From Promethearchaeota archaeon (GTDB lineage Archaea > Asgardarchaeota > Lokiarchaeia > Sigyniarchaeales > SOKP01): a stretch of DNA of 64,000 nt. Under the pieces are notes generated by a model. The model was not told where the DNA came from. It made no database searches and was given only the letters and a program-made list of their open reading frames with translations. The translations under genes were made by a program, and so were the position numbers. Below are positions 19,154 through 28,029 of the stretch, in pieces; position 1 is the stretch's first letter, and the number at the start of each line of letters is the position of its first letter. The stretch is from contig JAHPYZ010000005.1 of the NCBI GenBank assembly GCA_019058425.1, forward strand, positions 34,420-98,419, read 5' to 3'.

Positions 19154-19516
19154 ATGATGGAAAAAAAACGATATATTGAAAGGGAAAGAGCGTCAAGGGG
19201 GATTATTGGTGTATTTTTTGGAATTATTTTGTTTTTAACTATTTTTTCTCCATTCTATTTATTAACTATACGATATCACGTAGGGTATGTATTAAAGGGA
19301 ATATTTGATTGGATTGGTAAAGTTTCTTTGATGGGAGGGAGCTGTATATTAATTATTAGTGTAATGGGCATATTTCTTCGAGTAAAATTGAATATTAGAT
19401 GGGTTATTATTGGAATTGCACTACTCTGGATAGGTTTCTGGTCTACTGGAATTGATCTTCTTGGGTTATTCAATGGGAGTTCTCAAGGTTCAGGAACGGG
19501 AACAGGCTATCATTAG
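19154..19516 (+). CDS. Small membrane protein, three helices
   Basis: 120 residues with a charged N-terminus (EKKRYIERERASRG) and three predicted membrane helices around IIGVFFGIILFLTIFSPFYLL, VSLMGGSCILIISVMGIFL and WVIIGIALLWIGFWSTGIDLLG, ending in a Gly/Ser-rich tail. No family recognised. It is transcribed alone; the TATA-like tttatatatatg stretch near 19100 could be its promoter. Confidence 0.6.
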   Translation: MMEKKRYIERERASRGIIGVFFGIILFLTIFSPFYLLTIRYHVGYVLKGIFDWIGKVSLMGGSCILIISVMGIFLRVKLNIRWVIIGIALLWIGFWSTGIDLLGLFNGSSQGSGTGTGYH

Positions 19517-19589
19517 AAATTAATATTCCTTTTTTGAGTATTCAATCTTAGATATTAAATCTTAATTCTAGATCAATATCATGGAAGGC

Positions 19590-19808
19590 TTAATATATCC
19601 TAAAATATCTTAATCCTGTATTTATTCCGCAGACTATAAGGAGAACAAGAGAGATGACAATGACGCCTATCATTTTATGGCGTTGAAATTGTCCTAAGAA
19701 AAGCCATCCAAGAATTCCTATAATCAATCCTAGAAGGCCTATTATAGATCCTAATGCTATCAAAAATTCTATTCCATCTCCCAACATATCAAAATAATCG
19801 AATAACAT
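19590..19808 (-). CDS. Small membrane protein, two helices
   Basis: 72 residues: LIALGSIIGLLGLIIGILGWLFLG and IGVIVISLVLLIVCGINTGL are two membrane helices joined by a short basic loop (QFQRHKM). Real-looking because of the clean hydrophobic pattern, an ATG start and a TATA-like sequence upstream (ggtccaaaattataga region on the coding strand). Function unknown. Convergent with the preceding membrane protein gene. Confidence 0.5.
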   Translation of the reverse strand: MLFDYFDMLGDGIEFLIALGSIIGLLGLIIGILGWLFLGQFQRHKMIGVIVISLVLLIVCGINTGLRYFRIY

Positions 19809-19865
19809 TATGCTATTCTATAATTTTGGACCTTTATAAAGAAAAATTAACTCTCCTTCTCTTTT

Positions 19866-19877
19866 TTTCTTTAAATA
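19866..19877 (+). promoter_or_regulatory. Core promoter TTTCTTTAAATA
   Basis: TTTCTTTAAATA lies about 41 bases before the ATG at 19918 and matches the recurrent core-promoter word of this window. It would drive the zinc-finger gene and the overlapping exported-protein gene. Confidence 0.5.
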
Positions 19878-19917
19878 ATTGAGATTTATTTAAGGTGCAA
19901 ACAATTGAAAATCTATT

Positions 19918-20235
19918 ATGAGAAAATTAGATGAAATTGGAATCTGCCCTAATTGTGATTGTTCGATTTCTATTTTCAAAACTCAGAATTACAAGCGATT
20001 TGCTAAGTGTGAGATATGTGGTATGTCTTATGCTTTACCGAAACGGGGATCTATTAATAATTCAGCTTTAATTTGTCCAAGAAATAATTTTCCCCTTCTT
20101 ATTGTAGATAGAAAGGATCAATGCGCATATTTTTGGACTGACGGTCCTTGCTTTAACTGTGTAAAATATGACAATTGTGAAACCGTGAAAGAATTAATTA
20201 CTGAATTTACAGAATTGCAGGTGTATGGATATTAA
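19918..20235 (+). CDS. Topoisomerase-I-type zinc finger protein
   Basis: 105 residues carrying several Cys pairs: CPNCDCSISIF..., CEICGMSYALPKRG, ICPRNNFPLL and CFNCVKYDNC. The first unit, with a CxxC pair, a beta hairpin, a second CxxC and the LPKRG turn, resembles the zinc fingers at the C-terminus of topoisomerase I and related DNA-binding proteins. Its end overlaps the next gene (ATG inside GTGTATGGATATTAA). Probably binds nucleic acid; partner unknown. Confidence 0.65.
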   Translation: MRKLDEIGICPNCDCSISIFKTQNYKRFAKCEICGMSYALPKRGSINNSALICPRNNFPLLIVDRKDQCAYFWTDGPCFNCVKYDNCETVKELITEFTELQVYGY

Positions 20236-21229
20236 ACGCTTTCCTATTGTCTTGATCGGAGTACTCATAATATTCTCATCAACAATTTCGATAGCATCAA
20301 ACAATTTTAATACTGTACCTAAAAGGAGAAATGATGAAGGAAATCTACACACTAGCTCGACAGATAATATAATAATTGATAAGGTTTTTAATTTTACCAT
20401 AGGAGATCCAAAACACACATTTCATAATAATATCTTTTTTGAAAAACCATATTATTATGAATTCATTATGGCTGTAGTTACTCCTCATAGATGTGATATG
20501 AATATAACTCTGCTAGATCCTGAAATCGGTTTATATGAGATAACATATGAAACAAATATGACACAAGATGATTATAGGACGATTCCATTTGGTACGGCAC
20601 TTACAGGTAATTATACAGTTATTTTTACAGCAAATCTTACCAGAAATCTTAATGTTCATATTATACTAAAACAAGGTTTTAAATGCTTATATGACATTAT
20701 CCCCCCTGCTGAGCAACAGAAAATAGACTTTTATGATGTACAAAAATTCAAGAAGGGTGGAGAGACATTATTCTTTAATACAACCTTCAAAAGCGACTGG
20801 TATTATAAATTTTATTTTCAGAGAGTTTCTCCTATATCAAAAATGAGGAGTAGCTTTGTGGTTATGGATCATGACATATTAAGCTCTAATAGTATACCAT
20901 ATATAATTTTTAGAGATGAAAGTCTTGGGATTGCGATATACCGGTTTGGTACTGCTGTCGAGGGGCTATATACTATGAACATTACCATTCAGTGTGTTGT
21001 ACCTTGTGTAAATATTGCTTTCGCTGTAGTAGAACGATATCGTATAGCAGATGAGATCAATCCAAATAATCCAGAGCTTCCTCCAGTTGAACCAACAAAC
21101 AGCAATCAAAGTGGAATTGTAGTCTCTATCCCTCCTGAGTTTATGGTAGGAACAATTGGGTTTTTTGGGTGTGTTGTTGGCATTCCAATATTGATAATAG
21201 TAGTTCGAAAGCGAAAAAATTCAATGTAG
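20225..21229 (+). CDS. Exported membrane-anchored protein of unknown function
   Basis: 334 residues. Signal segment KRFPIVLIGVLIIFSSTISIAS at the N-terminus; a large beta-rich extracellular region with several NxT/S sites (MNITLL, GNYTVIF); a Pro/Asn linker (NPNNPELPPVEPTNSN); a C-terminal membrane helix (FFGCVVGIPILIIVVRKRK) with a basic cytosolic tail. The region looks like two related halves, each with a GDPxHTFxxN / GGETLFFN strand and a FGTALTGNYT / FGTAVEGLYT turn, suggesting an internally duplicated beta domain similar to pre-peptidase C-terminal folds. Overlaps the zinc-finger gene by 11 bases, so they are co-transcribed. Confidence 0.65.
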   Translation: MDIKRFPIVLIGVLIIFSSTISIASNNFNTVPKRRNDEGNLHTSSTDNIIIDKVFNFTIGDPKHTFHNNIFFEKPYYYEFIMAVVTPHRCDMNITLLDPEIGLYEITYETNMTQDDYRTIPFGTALTGNYTVIFTANLTRNLNVHIILKQGFKCLYDIIPPAEQQKIDFYDVQKFKKGGETLFFNTTFKSDWYYKFYFQRVSPISKMRSSFVVMDHDILSSNSIPYIIFRDESLGIAIYRFGTAVEGLYTMNITIQCVVPCVNIAFAVVERYRIADEINPNNPELPPVEPTNSNQSGIVVSIPPEFMVGTIGFFGCVVGIPILIIVVRKRKNSM

Positions 21230-21362
21230 ATTCAATTTTTTTTATTTTACTATTTTTTTAAATACGCATTGTAGAAAGAAAATTAGAACATACGAAGATT
21301 TATTAACAAAAATTATTGTGTAGATCTTAGAAATTCCTATAAATATAATTAATTGATTAATT

Positions 21363-21941
21363 ATGAGCGAACTAGAATCCATATCTCAAAATAATGAAGA
21401 AAAATCAAAGAGAAGTATGTCTGAATTAATCGATATTTCTATGGCGATATTAAATTCTATAATTATAATAATATTTTTTGCTCTAATAAGAAATGGAATA
21501 TTATTATTGAACATTTTTGGGTTAATCTTGCTTACAGCATTATTCCTGGGAGCCATTATGACATTTTTGAAAAAAAATCCTTTTTACATAATTTTTTGCT
21601 ACGGGCTTACATTATGTGGTGTTTTAGGAAATTTTCTTGATTTTATAGAAAATCCATACTTTGGGATAATCTTTATCTTTCAAGGTCTTTACATATATAC
21701 AATTATTCCCTATGATGTTTTAATAGAAGGGCGATCTTCTGACTTATATTCTGTGAAACCATCAAATTATTATATTTTTCAAAGGAAAAATCAAAAACAG
21801 GTTTCAGAAGAAAAACGGAGACAGGAATTTGTAGACAAGCATAGAAAAAAAACTAAGAAAGAATGTAAATTCAATTCGATTGCTTTGATATCTATTGGGT
21901 GTTCTATAAGCCTATTTTTAACATTAATAATTTCAGCTTAA
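21363..21941 (+). CDS. Membrane protein, tandem paralogue 1
   Basis: 192 residues with membrane helices near 25-75, 85-125 and at the C-terminal end, and a basic cytosolic loop (EEKRRQEFVDKHRKKTKKECKFNSIALISIG). Paralogous to the next gene: NPFYI-x-FCYGLTLCGVLGNFL, KQVxEEKRRxE and the KFNSIAxISxxCSIxLFLxLI ending are shared. No recognised family. Head-to-tail duplication within 90 bases. Confidence 0.65.
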   Translation: MSELESISQNNEEKSKRSMSELIDISMAILNSIIIIIFFALIRNGILLLNIFGLILLTALFLGAIMTFLKKNPFYIIFCYGLTLCGVLGNFLDFIENPYFGIIFIFQGLYIYTIIPYDVLIEGRSSDLYSVKPSNYYIFQRKNQKQVSEEKRRQEFVDKHRKKTKKECKFNSIALISIGCSISLFLTLIISA

Positions 21942-22027
21942 TTAAAAAAGAATCTATTAATTTAAGCCAGAACTATATGAAAATAGACAGTTATATTAAA
22001 TTTGATAAAAAAAAAGAAAAAAAAAAT

Positions 22028-22591
22028 ATGAGTGAACAAGATTCCACCTCCAAAAGTGGAGCAAAAAACTCCAAAAGAAGTTTATCTGAATATCTCGATT
22101 TGGGTATGGCGGCAATAAATACCATAGTAATCATATTTATATTTGCTTTAATAAGAAATGGAATAATTATACTGGTCGTCCTAGGATTAATTCTACTTGC
22201 TGTTTTAGTTTTTGGGATAATTCTCACCTTTGTCAAAAGAAATCCATTTTACATTTACTTCTGCTATGGACTTACATTATGTGGTGTTTTAGGAAATTTT
22301 TTGGCATTTACAACAACTGCGATCCTCTGGATAGTCTTTATCCTACAAGGTTTCTACGTGTATAGATTAATTGATATTAATTTATTCTTATACTCGCGTG
22401 CTGCTAAAAGTTCAAAATATTATGTAACTATGAAGAAATCTCAAAAACAAGTTTTAGAAGAAAAACGCAGAGAAGAACTTTTAGAAAAGCATAGGAAAAG
22501 TATCGAACAAAAGTTCAAATTCAATTCGATCGCTGTAATATCCCTTTGTTGTTCAATAGGACTGTTTTTGTCATTGATATTTTCAGCTTAA
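22028..22591 (+). CDS. Membrane protein, tandem paralogue 2
   Basis: The ORF track begins at 21899 inside the previous gene. The ATG at 22028 gives MSEQDSTSKSG, parallel to MSELESISQNN of the paralogue, so I use it (188 residues). Four hydrophobic segments; same basic loop and C-terminus as paralogue 1. After the TAA at 22589 the same frame stays open for 38 more codons, described separately. Confidence 0.65.
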   Translation: MSEQDSTSKSGAKNSKRSLSEYLDLGMAAINTIVIIFIFALIRNGIIILVVLGLILLAVLVFGIILTFVKRNPFYIYFCYGLTLCGVLGNFLAFTTTAILWIVFILQGFYVYRLIDINLFLYSRAAKSSKYYVTMKKSQKQVLEEKRREELLEKHRKSIEQKFKFNSIAVISLCCSIGLFLSLIFSA

Positions 22592-22708
22592 TCTTATGAT
22601 ATAGATGACCAATCAGATTTTGGAGATGTCATTACATCAAAAGAAATAATTTTGGACAATGATGATTTCAACAGACTTTACCTAGAGATGTTTAATAGGG
22701 TCTTTTGA
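22592..22708 (+). other. In-frame 38-codon open stretch after the paralogue-2 stop
   Basis: Directly after the TAA at 22589, in the same frame, an acidic soluble-looking stretch (DIDDQSDFGDVI ... DNDDFNRLYLEMFNRVF) runs to TGA at 22706. It has no start codon. It may be a remnant of a gene or of a longer form of the membrane protein, or chance. Paralogue 1 has no similar extension. Confidence 0.25.
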
Positions 22709-22810
22709 TGAATTTTTATAATCTTTAAACTACCTTTAATTCTTTATACATAACATTAATCAATAGTTTAAACAATCTTATAATTAACAAATTAAAGGAG
22801 AAAGTATGAA

Positions 22811-23041
22811 ATGGCTATAGTTAAAAAAAAAATAACCCCTTTTTTGAAAGAATTCCCTAAATACAAAATTTTAGAAGAAATAGAAAAGAAAGCAAAACAC
22901 GAAGTAAATTTCTTTACTAATATAGAAACTGACTCAGATCCAATACAAATGCAAAGGAATCTGAAAAACTGGAAAAAATCGATGAGCTACTATCTTTTAC
23001 ATCCTGAAAAGTTTAAATTTAATTTAAGAAATTTAAAATAA
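22811..23041 (+). CDS. Small basic protein, 76 aa
   Basis: No family recognised. Lysine-rich and helical (MAIVKKKITPFLKEFPKYKILEEIEKKAK). A strong ribosome site AAAGGAG lies about 9 bases before the ATG, which favours a real gene despite the small size. Ends shortly before the convergent zinc-finger membrane gene. Confidence 0.5.
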   Translation: MAIVKKKITPFLKEFPKYKILEEIEKKAKHEVNFFTNIETDSDPIQMQRNLKNWKKSMSYYLLHPEKFKFNLRNLK

Positions 23042-23055
23042 TCAAATTTTTATTT

Positions 23056-23971
23056 TTATTTTTCTATCTCAGAAGTTTCTTCATATTTTTCATCATCTGA
23101 GAGTGCTGTTCCTTCTTCAACACCTTCAACTAATATTGCTTTTACAGGTTTAGACTTATCAATAGGTTCATCACATACCCAACAGACATTATCAATTTTG
23201 GTTAATGCTCGAGCACACTTTTCACAGTACATTACGTCACACCCAGTACAGATATAATTATTAAATCCTCCCAGCTTTCCTTTACAGACAATACAGATTT
23301 TTTGCTCCTTGTAATAGGTAACCTCTTCCTCGGTTATTTGAGTAGGACGTTCTCTTATCCTAAAAAGAGAGTCCTCAACTTTTATTCCATTTTCAGTTTT
23401 GATTCCTTCAATCTTTATTGGCTCTTCTCTCAAGCCAAAATAATAAAGCCAAAAAAGCAATATAAACCCTGCTCTAGAGAAAAATAGGTTAACCCCCACA
23501 ACACCGAATCCTTCTAGCATAGCAAATAATGATGATAAAAAGTTTCCTATTGATAAATATAAGTATTTCTTTCTTAACGCATCTTTTGACTTTCTACTCT
23601 TAATTAGATATCCTAAACCCATAAAGTATATGCCTAGGAGTAAGTATACATTAGCATTGAGAGATACAATACCACCTAAGATCATATCTTCATCAACTAA
23701 ATCTGTTCCACGTTCAGGAGGTATATATATAGATATTGAATCTAATGGATATAAAAAAAGAAAAAATTCCCATATGAGAGATGAAATAACCATATAACCT
23801 ACGAGATACCATTTGATTCTTGGAGTAATATGTGAAGCAGCTACATAGGTGTAAAAAAATCCAAAAAACACCGATTATAATTCTAAGATAATCTCTAATA
23901 GGAATTTTAATGAGAAATGAGATGGCAAATGGAATTATGCTAATTGAAGCAATCAAGTTAGAAACCTTCAT
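23056..23971 (-). pseudogene. Membrane protein with C-terminal double zinc finger, broken by one frameshift
   Basis: Two overlapping track ORFs (85 and 271 residues) are the halves of one gene. The first gives the N-terminal helices (ASISIIPFAISFLIKIP, LRIIIGVF); at an A6/A7-rich spot (23853-23868 on the plus strand) the frame must change by one base to continue into FFYTYVAASHITPRIKWYLVG and four to five further helices. The C-terminus is a treble-clef or double zinc ribbon: CIVCKGKLGGFNNYICTGCDVMYCEKCARAL then VCWVCDE. Without the shift the second ORF would start at GTG inside a helix. Either a sequencing error in the homopolymers or a recent mutation. Function unknown; the cytosolic zinc finger suggests protein-protein interaction. 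Confidence 0.7.
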
Positions 23972-24227
23972 TTAAACTCACAATTTACCTCTATTTTAAA
24001 TTGAACTTCTTTATATATAAGAATTTTGAAGACCTATGGAATAATTGATTATAATATAAATAAATAAATAAATTTCTTCCACTTTTCATTCTAAATATGG
24101 AAAATCTTGGAGCTATCTTTACAGAATTAAAAATGATAATTGAAAAACACTCAAACACCTATATACGCTTGTAAATATTTATATATATCATTCTCAAATT
24201 ACAATTTAAATTACTTCATATTGGAAT

Positions 24228-24503
24228 GTGATAATGAAAAGAAGCACACAATTGAGTATTAGTTTGATAGCTATTTGCCCTATAGGAGTGATTTTAATAA
24301 TTACAGGCATATTTATTATATCTAATCCAATGGGCGTCGCGATTTTATTTTTTATTTATTTACGGATATTCATTTCAAACGAACTAATGGAAATTATATT
24401 ATTAATTGGTACAATTTCTTTAATTATTGGAATAGTAGTCTTATCTTTGAGTTTAGCAATAGGAATTCCAAGAATTATAAAAATACTTGCTGAGGAAAGA
24501 TAA
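24228..24503 (+). CDS. Two-helix membrane protein, likely truncated by an in-frame TAA
   Basis: 91 residues with two membrane helices (ISLIAICPIGVILIITGIFII and LMEIILLIGTISLIIGIVVLS) ending KILAEER. The TAA at 24501 is followed in the same frame by a charged linker and a helix-turn-helix (next entry), so the intact protein was probably 148 residues. The start could be 24228 or the ATG two codons on. Confidence 0.6.
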   Translation: MIMKRSTQLSISLIAICPIGVILIITGIFIISNPMGVAILFFIYLRIFISNELMEIILLIGTISLIIGIVVLSLSLAIGIPRIIKILAEER

Positions 24504-24677
24504 AAAGAAAAGGAAGAAAATAAGGAAAAGGAAGATTATAAAGATTTAGACTGGTTGAAGCATCAGTATTATGATTTAGGGAAAAGTATTCAGGACATTA
24601 CTGATGAACAAAACGTTAACATGATAACAATTAGTAAATGGATCGATAAACTCAAAAATACATCTCAAGAGTCTTGA
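24504..24677 (+). pseudogene. Helix-turn-helix domain in frame after a TAA
   Basis: Directly after the TAA the same frame continues for 57 codons: a charged linker (KEKEENKEKEDYKD), then LDWLKHQYYDLGKSIQDITDEQNVNMITISKWIDKLKN, a clear homeodomain-like helix-turn-helix of the recombinase/transposase-leader type, ending in TGA at 24675. No good start codon exists at its beginning, so it looks like the C-terminal half of the upstream membrane protein cut by a nonsense codon. A membrane-tethered HTH protein would be unusual but not unique. Confidence 0.6.
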
Positions 24678-24746
24678 AAGCGTTAGATATTAAAATTTAG
24701 ATCTATAGAAAAACATAATAAAAAATAAGAGAAAAAAAAGTAAGAT

Positions 24747-26000
24747 TTAAGAATTCATTAACGCTTTTGCATTATTTTGCCATTCATTAACGGTTTTTAC
24801 CGAAGCGCCTGAGATACTTGCTGAAAGTTCTTCTGGATTTGCTGAAAGTAAATCTGATACAGTCTTTATTCCTTGAGCGCTCAAATTCTCTACAGTTCCC
24901 TTTCCAATTCCTTTTACTTGAATTAAAGGAAAGGGTTCACTTGACTGTTGATCTGAAATTTCATCTGATTCTTGACTATTATCATCATCTTCGTATAGAG
25001 TCTCCACTTCAAAATCTAATCCAGGTGATTCGGGAAGTTCTACTTTATCTGTATCAGCAACACCCGCTCCTGTTATAAAAAATTCACACTCTTCTGGTGG
25101 TAAATCAGGAGCATCTACGATTACAGCTCTACGCTTTAATGAGTTGTTTGATGAAAATCCCTTAGTCTTAAACATGACTCGAAAGTGACATCCATGAGCA
25201 ACGATATTGCCACCAATGGCATCATCCGCTGAAAACATCCCCATCATTTTAACTGCTACTTGATTTGTTAGTAAAACAGCACAATTATACGTTTCAGCTA
25301 CTCGTGATAATCCATGAATCATATTATTAAGGACAGCTTGTCTTGGAGCTAACTTTCCAATACCTATATATTCTGCTCGAAGTAGCGCCATTAAGCTGTC
25401 TATTATGATTAGACGCACTCCTCGAGTTTTACACAGAGTCTCAGCTTTCTGAATCATTTGAGCTTGATGATCTGAAGAGTAAATCCTGGCATGAAAAATC
25501 CTTGAAAGGATATCCTTTGGATTTAGTTCAAATCGCTTAGCAATTCGCTTAATTTTTTCTTTTGAAAATGTGTTTTCCGTATCTATGTAAGCAACCGCAC
25601 CATCAATTCCACCCTTTTTTTGAGGCAACTGAATAGTAACAGATATTGTATGTGCCAATGCTGTTTTTCCAGATTTAAATGGCCCATACACTTCGGTTAG
25701 TTTTCCGGTCTGAAAACCTCCTCCTAAAATCCGATTAAGCTCAGCAGAACCAGTGGTAAAATATTCTACATTATCATCGATCTTGGCAGCAGGAGTAAAA
25801 TCTGTCATGCCTAATGCGTTCCTAGCATTCCATATGATCTTTTTTGCGGTTTTTTCTCCAAGTCCGTCAATACTGGCTACAGTAGAAAGAGGTGTCATAG
25901 CGAGAGCTTCAGCAGTGCTTATTCCATTCTCCTGTAGCAATTTAATTTGCCGCGCATTGATTCCTTTAACTTGGTCTAAATCTGACATTCTTTTTTTCAA
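24747..26000 (-). CDS. radA: RadA recombinase with extra C-terminal helix-hairpin-helix domain
   Basis: Strand-exchange ATPase of homologous recombination. Residues 1-60 are the usual N-terminal HhH domain (VKGINARQIKLLQENGISTAEALAMTP); the core has Walker A GPFKSGKT (~107), AYIDTENTF, Walker B LIIIDSLMALLRAEY, PRQAVLNNMIHGLSR and LLTNQV. Typical RadA ends near 320-350 residues. This one adds an acidic linker (LYEDDDNSQESDE) and a second HhH-like module (IQVKGIGKGTVENLSAQGIKTVSDLLSANPEE), similar to its own N-terminus, for 417 residues. The extension may add a DNA- or protein-binding surface. Transcribed from a TATA element at 26048-26063. Confidence 0.94.
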   Translation of the reverse strand: MKKRMSDLDQVKGINARQIKLLQENGISTAEALAMTPLSTVASIDGLGEKTAKKIIWNARNALGMTDFTPAAKIDDNVEYFTTGSAELNRILGGGFQTGKLTEVYGPFKSGKTALAHTISVTIQLPQKKGGIDGAVAYIDTENTFSKEKIKRIAKRFELNPKDILSRIFHARIYSSDHQAQMIQKAETLCKTRGVRLIIIDSLMALLRAEYIGIGKLAPRQAVLNNMIHGLSRVAETYNCAVLLTNQVAVKMMGMFSADDAIGGNIVAHGCHFRVMFKTKGFSSNNSLKRRAVIVDAPDLPPEECEFFITGAGVADTDKVELPESPGLDFEVETLYEDDDNSQESDEISDQQSSEPFPLIQVKGIGKGTVENLSAQGIKTVSDLLSANPEELSASISGASVKTVNEWQNNAKALMNS

Positions 26001-26047
26001 TCATCTCTTTTTAGGTAATTTAGTTAAATGTTTTATCTTGATTAGAT

Positions 26048-26063
26048 TATTTAAAGAAAAAAA
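26048..26063 (-). promoter_or_regulatory. Core promoter of radA
   Basis: On the coding strand the sequence reads TTTTTTTCTTTAAATA, the window's recurrent core-promoter word, about 48 bases upstream of the radA ATG. Confidence 0.55.
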
Positions 26064-26073
26064 TGAAACCTAG

Positions 26074-26292
26074 AGCTTTTTATTTGGGAACATCATAATT
26101 TCTTATTATGACACATATGAGATTGCTGAAAATGAAAGAAGAGTTAAACATTATATTGAGTCAAGTTTATTTCCCAATTGGGAGGGAACAATTCAAGAAC
26201 GTATTTTCAAATTTACAGGGGATCAGTTAGAATTAAGGCCATTAATCCCTACAGAAGAAATCGAATATGTCCTAATATGGAAACGATTATAA
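26074..26292 (+). pseudogene. C-terminal remnant of a lipocalin-like domain protein
   Basis: Between radA and the membrane protein gene a start-less frame of 72 codons reads YYDTYEIAENERRVKHYIES, then SLFPNWEGTIQERIFKF and finally TGDQLELRPLI...EYVLIWKRL with a TAA at 26290. The spaced elements YxGxYEI, HxVExSLFPNWxGTxQxRxFxFxGDxLxL and LxWxR are the hallmark of the C-terminal half of the lipocalin-like family PF13924. The N-terminal half and any start codon are missing, so this is a gene fragment. Confidence 0.65.
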
Positions 26293-26294
26293 TA

Positions 26295-26954
26295 TTATTC
26301 CTCGAGTCTATCTACATTTTTATCTTTCTCTCTTCTATATTTGAATAATTTATTCCAACCTACAGCAACAAATCCTAATATAATTCCAAATAGCATTATA
26401 TAAAAACCTAGTGATAATACCATAGACATATCATTTAACGACGCCGTATATCCAACACGAGTAGTAAAAAAGCTTTTTTGCGTCATGATTATACTCATAC
26501 CTAGAATTAGCATAGAAGTATCGATTATTGAAAGAATTAATATCTGTAAATCCCAATTACCTACTTTTTCAGCTCTAAGATTATATGAATACTTTAATAA
26601 TAACGCACCGGATATCAATAAAATAAATCCAGGTATTACTAAACCAAAATGAGTGAATACAGCGATTCCCCCTCCGATATATGTTGAACTCACTCCATAA
26701 ATTGTAACCATTATCAATGAATAAGCAGTATCTTCGAATATGATATCAACGGCAGACAATAATGTTCCACCCATTATACAAAACCCACAAAAAGCGCCAA
26801 AGAACCAAGAGATATTCCTTTTTTCTCTATGCTCTTTCTTGTTCTTCTTCTCATGATCTTTTTCGAGTTTTTTTCTATGTTTCCTATGTTCTAGTTCTTT
26901 TTCAGAAACCGATCTCTGCCTTCTATACCAGATTGCTTTACCTACTGAGCTCAT
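26295..26954 (-). CDS. Four-helix membrane protein, copy 1
   Basis: 219 residues: a very basic cytosolic N-terminus (KHRKKLEKDHEKKNKKEHREKRN) followed by four membrane helices (WFFGAFCGFCIMGGTLLSAV, HFGLVIPGFILLISGALLL, ILILSIIDTSMLILGMSIIM, VLSLGFYIMLFGIILGFVAVG). Highly similar to copy 2 at 27342-27971, including the QKSFFTTRVGYTASLND loop. Function unknown. It belongs to a duplicated unit with a PH/GRAM-like gene (see 28396). Confidence 0.7.
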   Translation of the reverse strand: MSSVGKAIWYRRQRSVSEKELEHRKHRKKLEKDHEKKNKKEHREKRNISWFFGAFCGFCIMGGTLLSAVDIIFEDTAYSLIMVTIYGVSSTYIGGGIAVFTHFGLVIPGFILLISGALLLKYSYNLRAEKVGNWDLQILILSIIDTSMLILGMSIIMTQKSFFTTRVGYTASLNDMSMVLSLGFYIMLFGIILGFVAVGWNKLFKYRREKDKNVDRLEE

Positions 26955-27017
26955 TTTATCAAAAAAAAGTAAAATAAGTTTAGATTTTAGTTAGACTCAT
27001 TTTTATTTAAATACACA

Positions 27018-27335
27018 CTAGACAGTTTGGAACTGTCTTAATATATCAAATAGTTTAAATATTTGTTCTTTTTTAACAATGAGAGTCGTCATCCCATCAA
27101 CTGAATTATAACTTAATTTTCTACAATTCTTTTTAAATCGGAGAGATTTTTAATGGGAAACATATATCCAAAACAAAGTTATGAGGTTTCAGATAGAGAG
27201 TCTTTATATTTTTGTATCCAATGTGTCTTTCCTCTCCAATATTTCCTCCTGAAACTGATGCTGTGGCTTGTACAAGTTCACTAATAGTAAAGTTACCTTG
27301 TGCTATAATTCTTTGATTGCTGATAAAGATTACTA
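27018..27335 (-). pseudogene. Decayed C-terminal copy of the PH/GRAM-like gene (fragment 1)
   Basis: The reverse complement is clearly homologous to the last ~100 codons of the gene at 28396-29076: VIFISNQRIIAQGNFTISEL in one frame, CFGYMFPIKNLSDLKR in a second and RKLSYNSVDGMTTLIVKKEQIFKLFDILRQFQ in a third. At least two frameshifts and internal stops (after SETS and after RIVEN) make it a pseudogene. It fills the gap between the two membrane paralogues. Confidence 0.85.
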
Positions 27336-27341
27336 CTAAAC

Positions 27342-27971
27342 TTACCGTTCATTTATTTTCTTTCGAAAAATAATATCCCAACTTGCCGCAACAAATCCTA
27401 GAATGGTTCCGATCAATATTATATAAAATCCCAGTGATAGTATCATACTCACATCATTTAAAGATGCCGTATATCCAACACGAGTTGTAAAAAAGCTTTT
27501 CTGCGTCATGATTATGATTATGCCTAGAATCAACATCGAAATATCAATTATTGAAAGAATTAATATCCGTAAATCCCATTTTCCATATTTTTCTTGTCGA
27601 AGATTAAAGGAATACTTTAATATTAACGCACCCGATATCAATAAAACAAATCCAGGTATAATTAAAGCAAAATGAGTAAATACGCGGATTCCCCCACCAA
27701 CATATGTAGAACTCACTCCGAATATCGTTACCATTATTAATGAATAAAATACATCTTCGAAAATAATATCAACGGCAGGTAATAATGATCCTCCCATTAT
27801 ACAAAAAGCACTAAAGGCACCAAAAAACCATGAGATGTTCCTTTTCTCTATTTCTTTACCTTCCTTTTTTTTCTTTTTTTGGTCTTTCTCGAGTTTTTTT
27901 TTATGTTTCAAGTGCTTTAGTTCTTCCTTAGAAACAGGTTTTTGCCGTTGATACCATACTGCACTACTCAT
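27342..27971 (-). CDS. Four-helix membrane protein, copy 2
   Basis: 209 residues, paralogue of 26295-26954: same basic N-terminal region (KHKKKLEKDQKKKKKEGKEIEKRN) and same four helices, with ISWFFGAFSAFCIMGGSLLPAVDIIFED and QKSFFTTRVGYTASLNDVS nearly identical. The C-terminal tail differs (RKKINER versus a longer charged tail). Sits between two decayed fragments of the PH/GRAM-like gene. Confidence 0.7.
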   Translation of the reverse strand: MSSAVWYQRQKPVSKEELKHLKHKKKLEKDQKKKKKEGKEIEKRNISWFFGAFSAFCIMGGSLLPAVDIIFEDVFYSLIMVTIFGVSSTYVGGGIRVFTHFALIIPGFVLLISGALILKYSFNLRQEKYGKWDLRILILSIIDISMLILGIIIIMTQKSFFTTRVGYTASLNDVSMILSLGFYIILIGTILGFVAASWDIIFRKKINER

Positions 27972-28029
27972 TTTATCAAAAAAAAAAATAATAAGATTAG
28001 ATTTTAATTAGAGTAATTTTTATTTAAAT

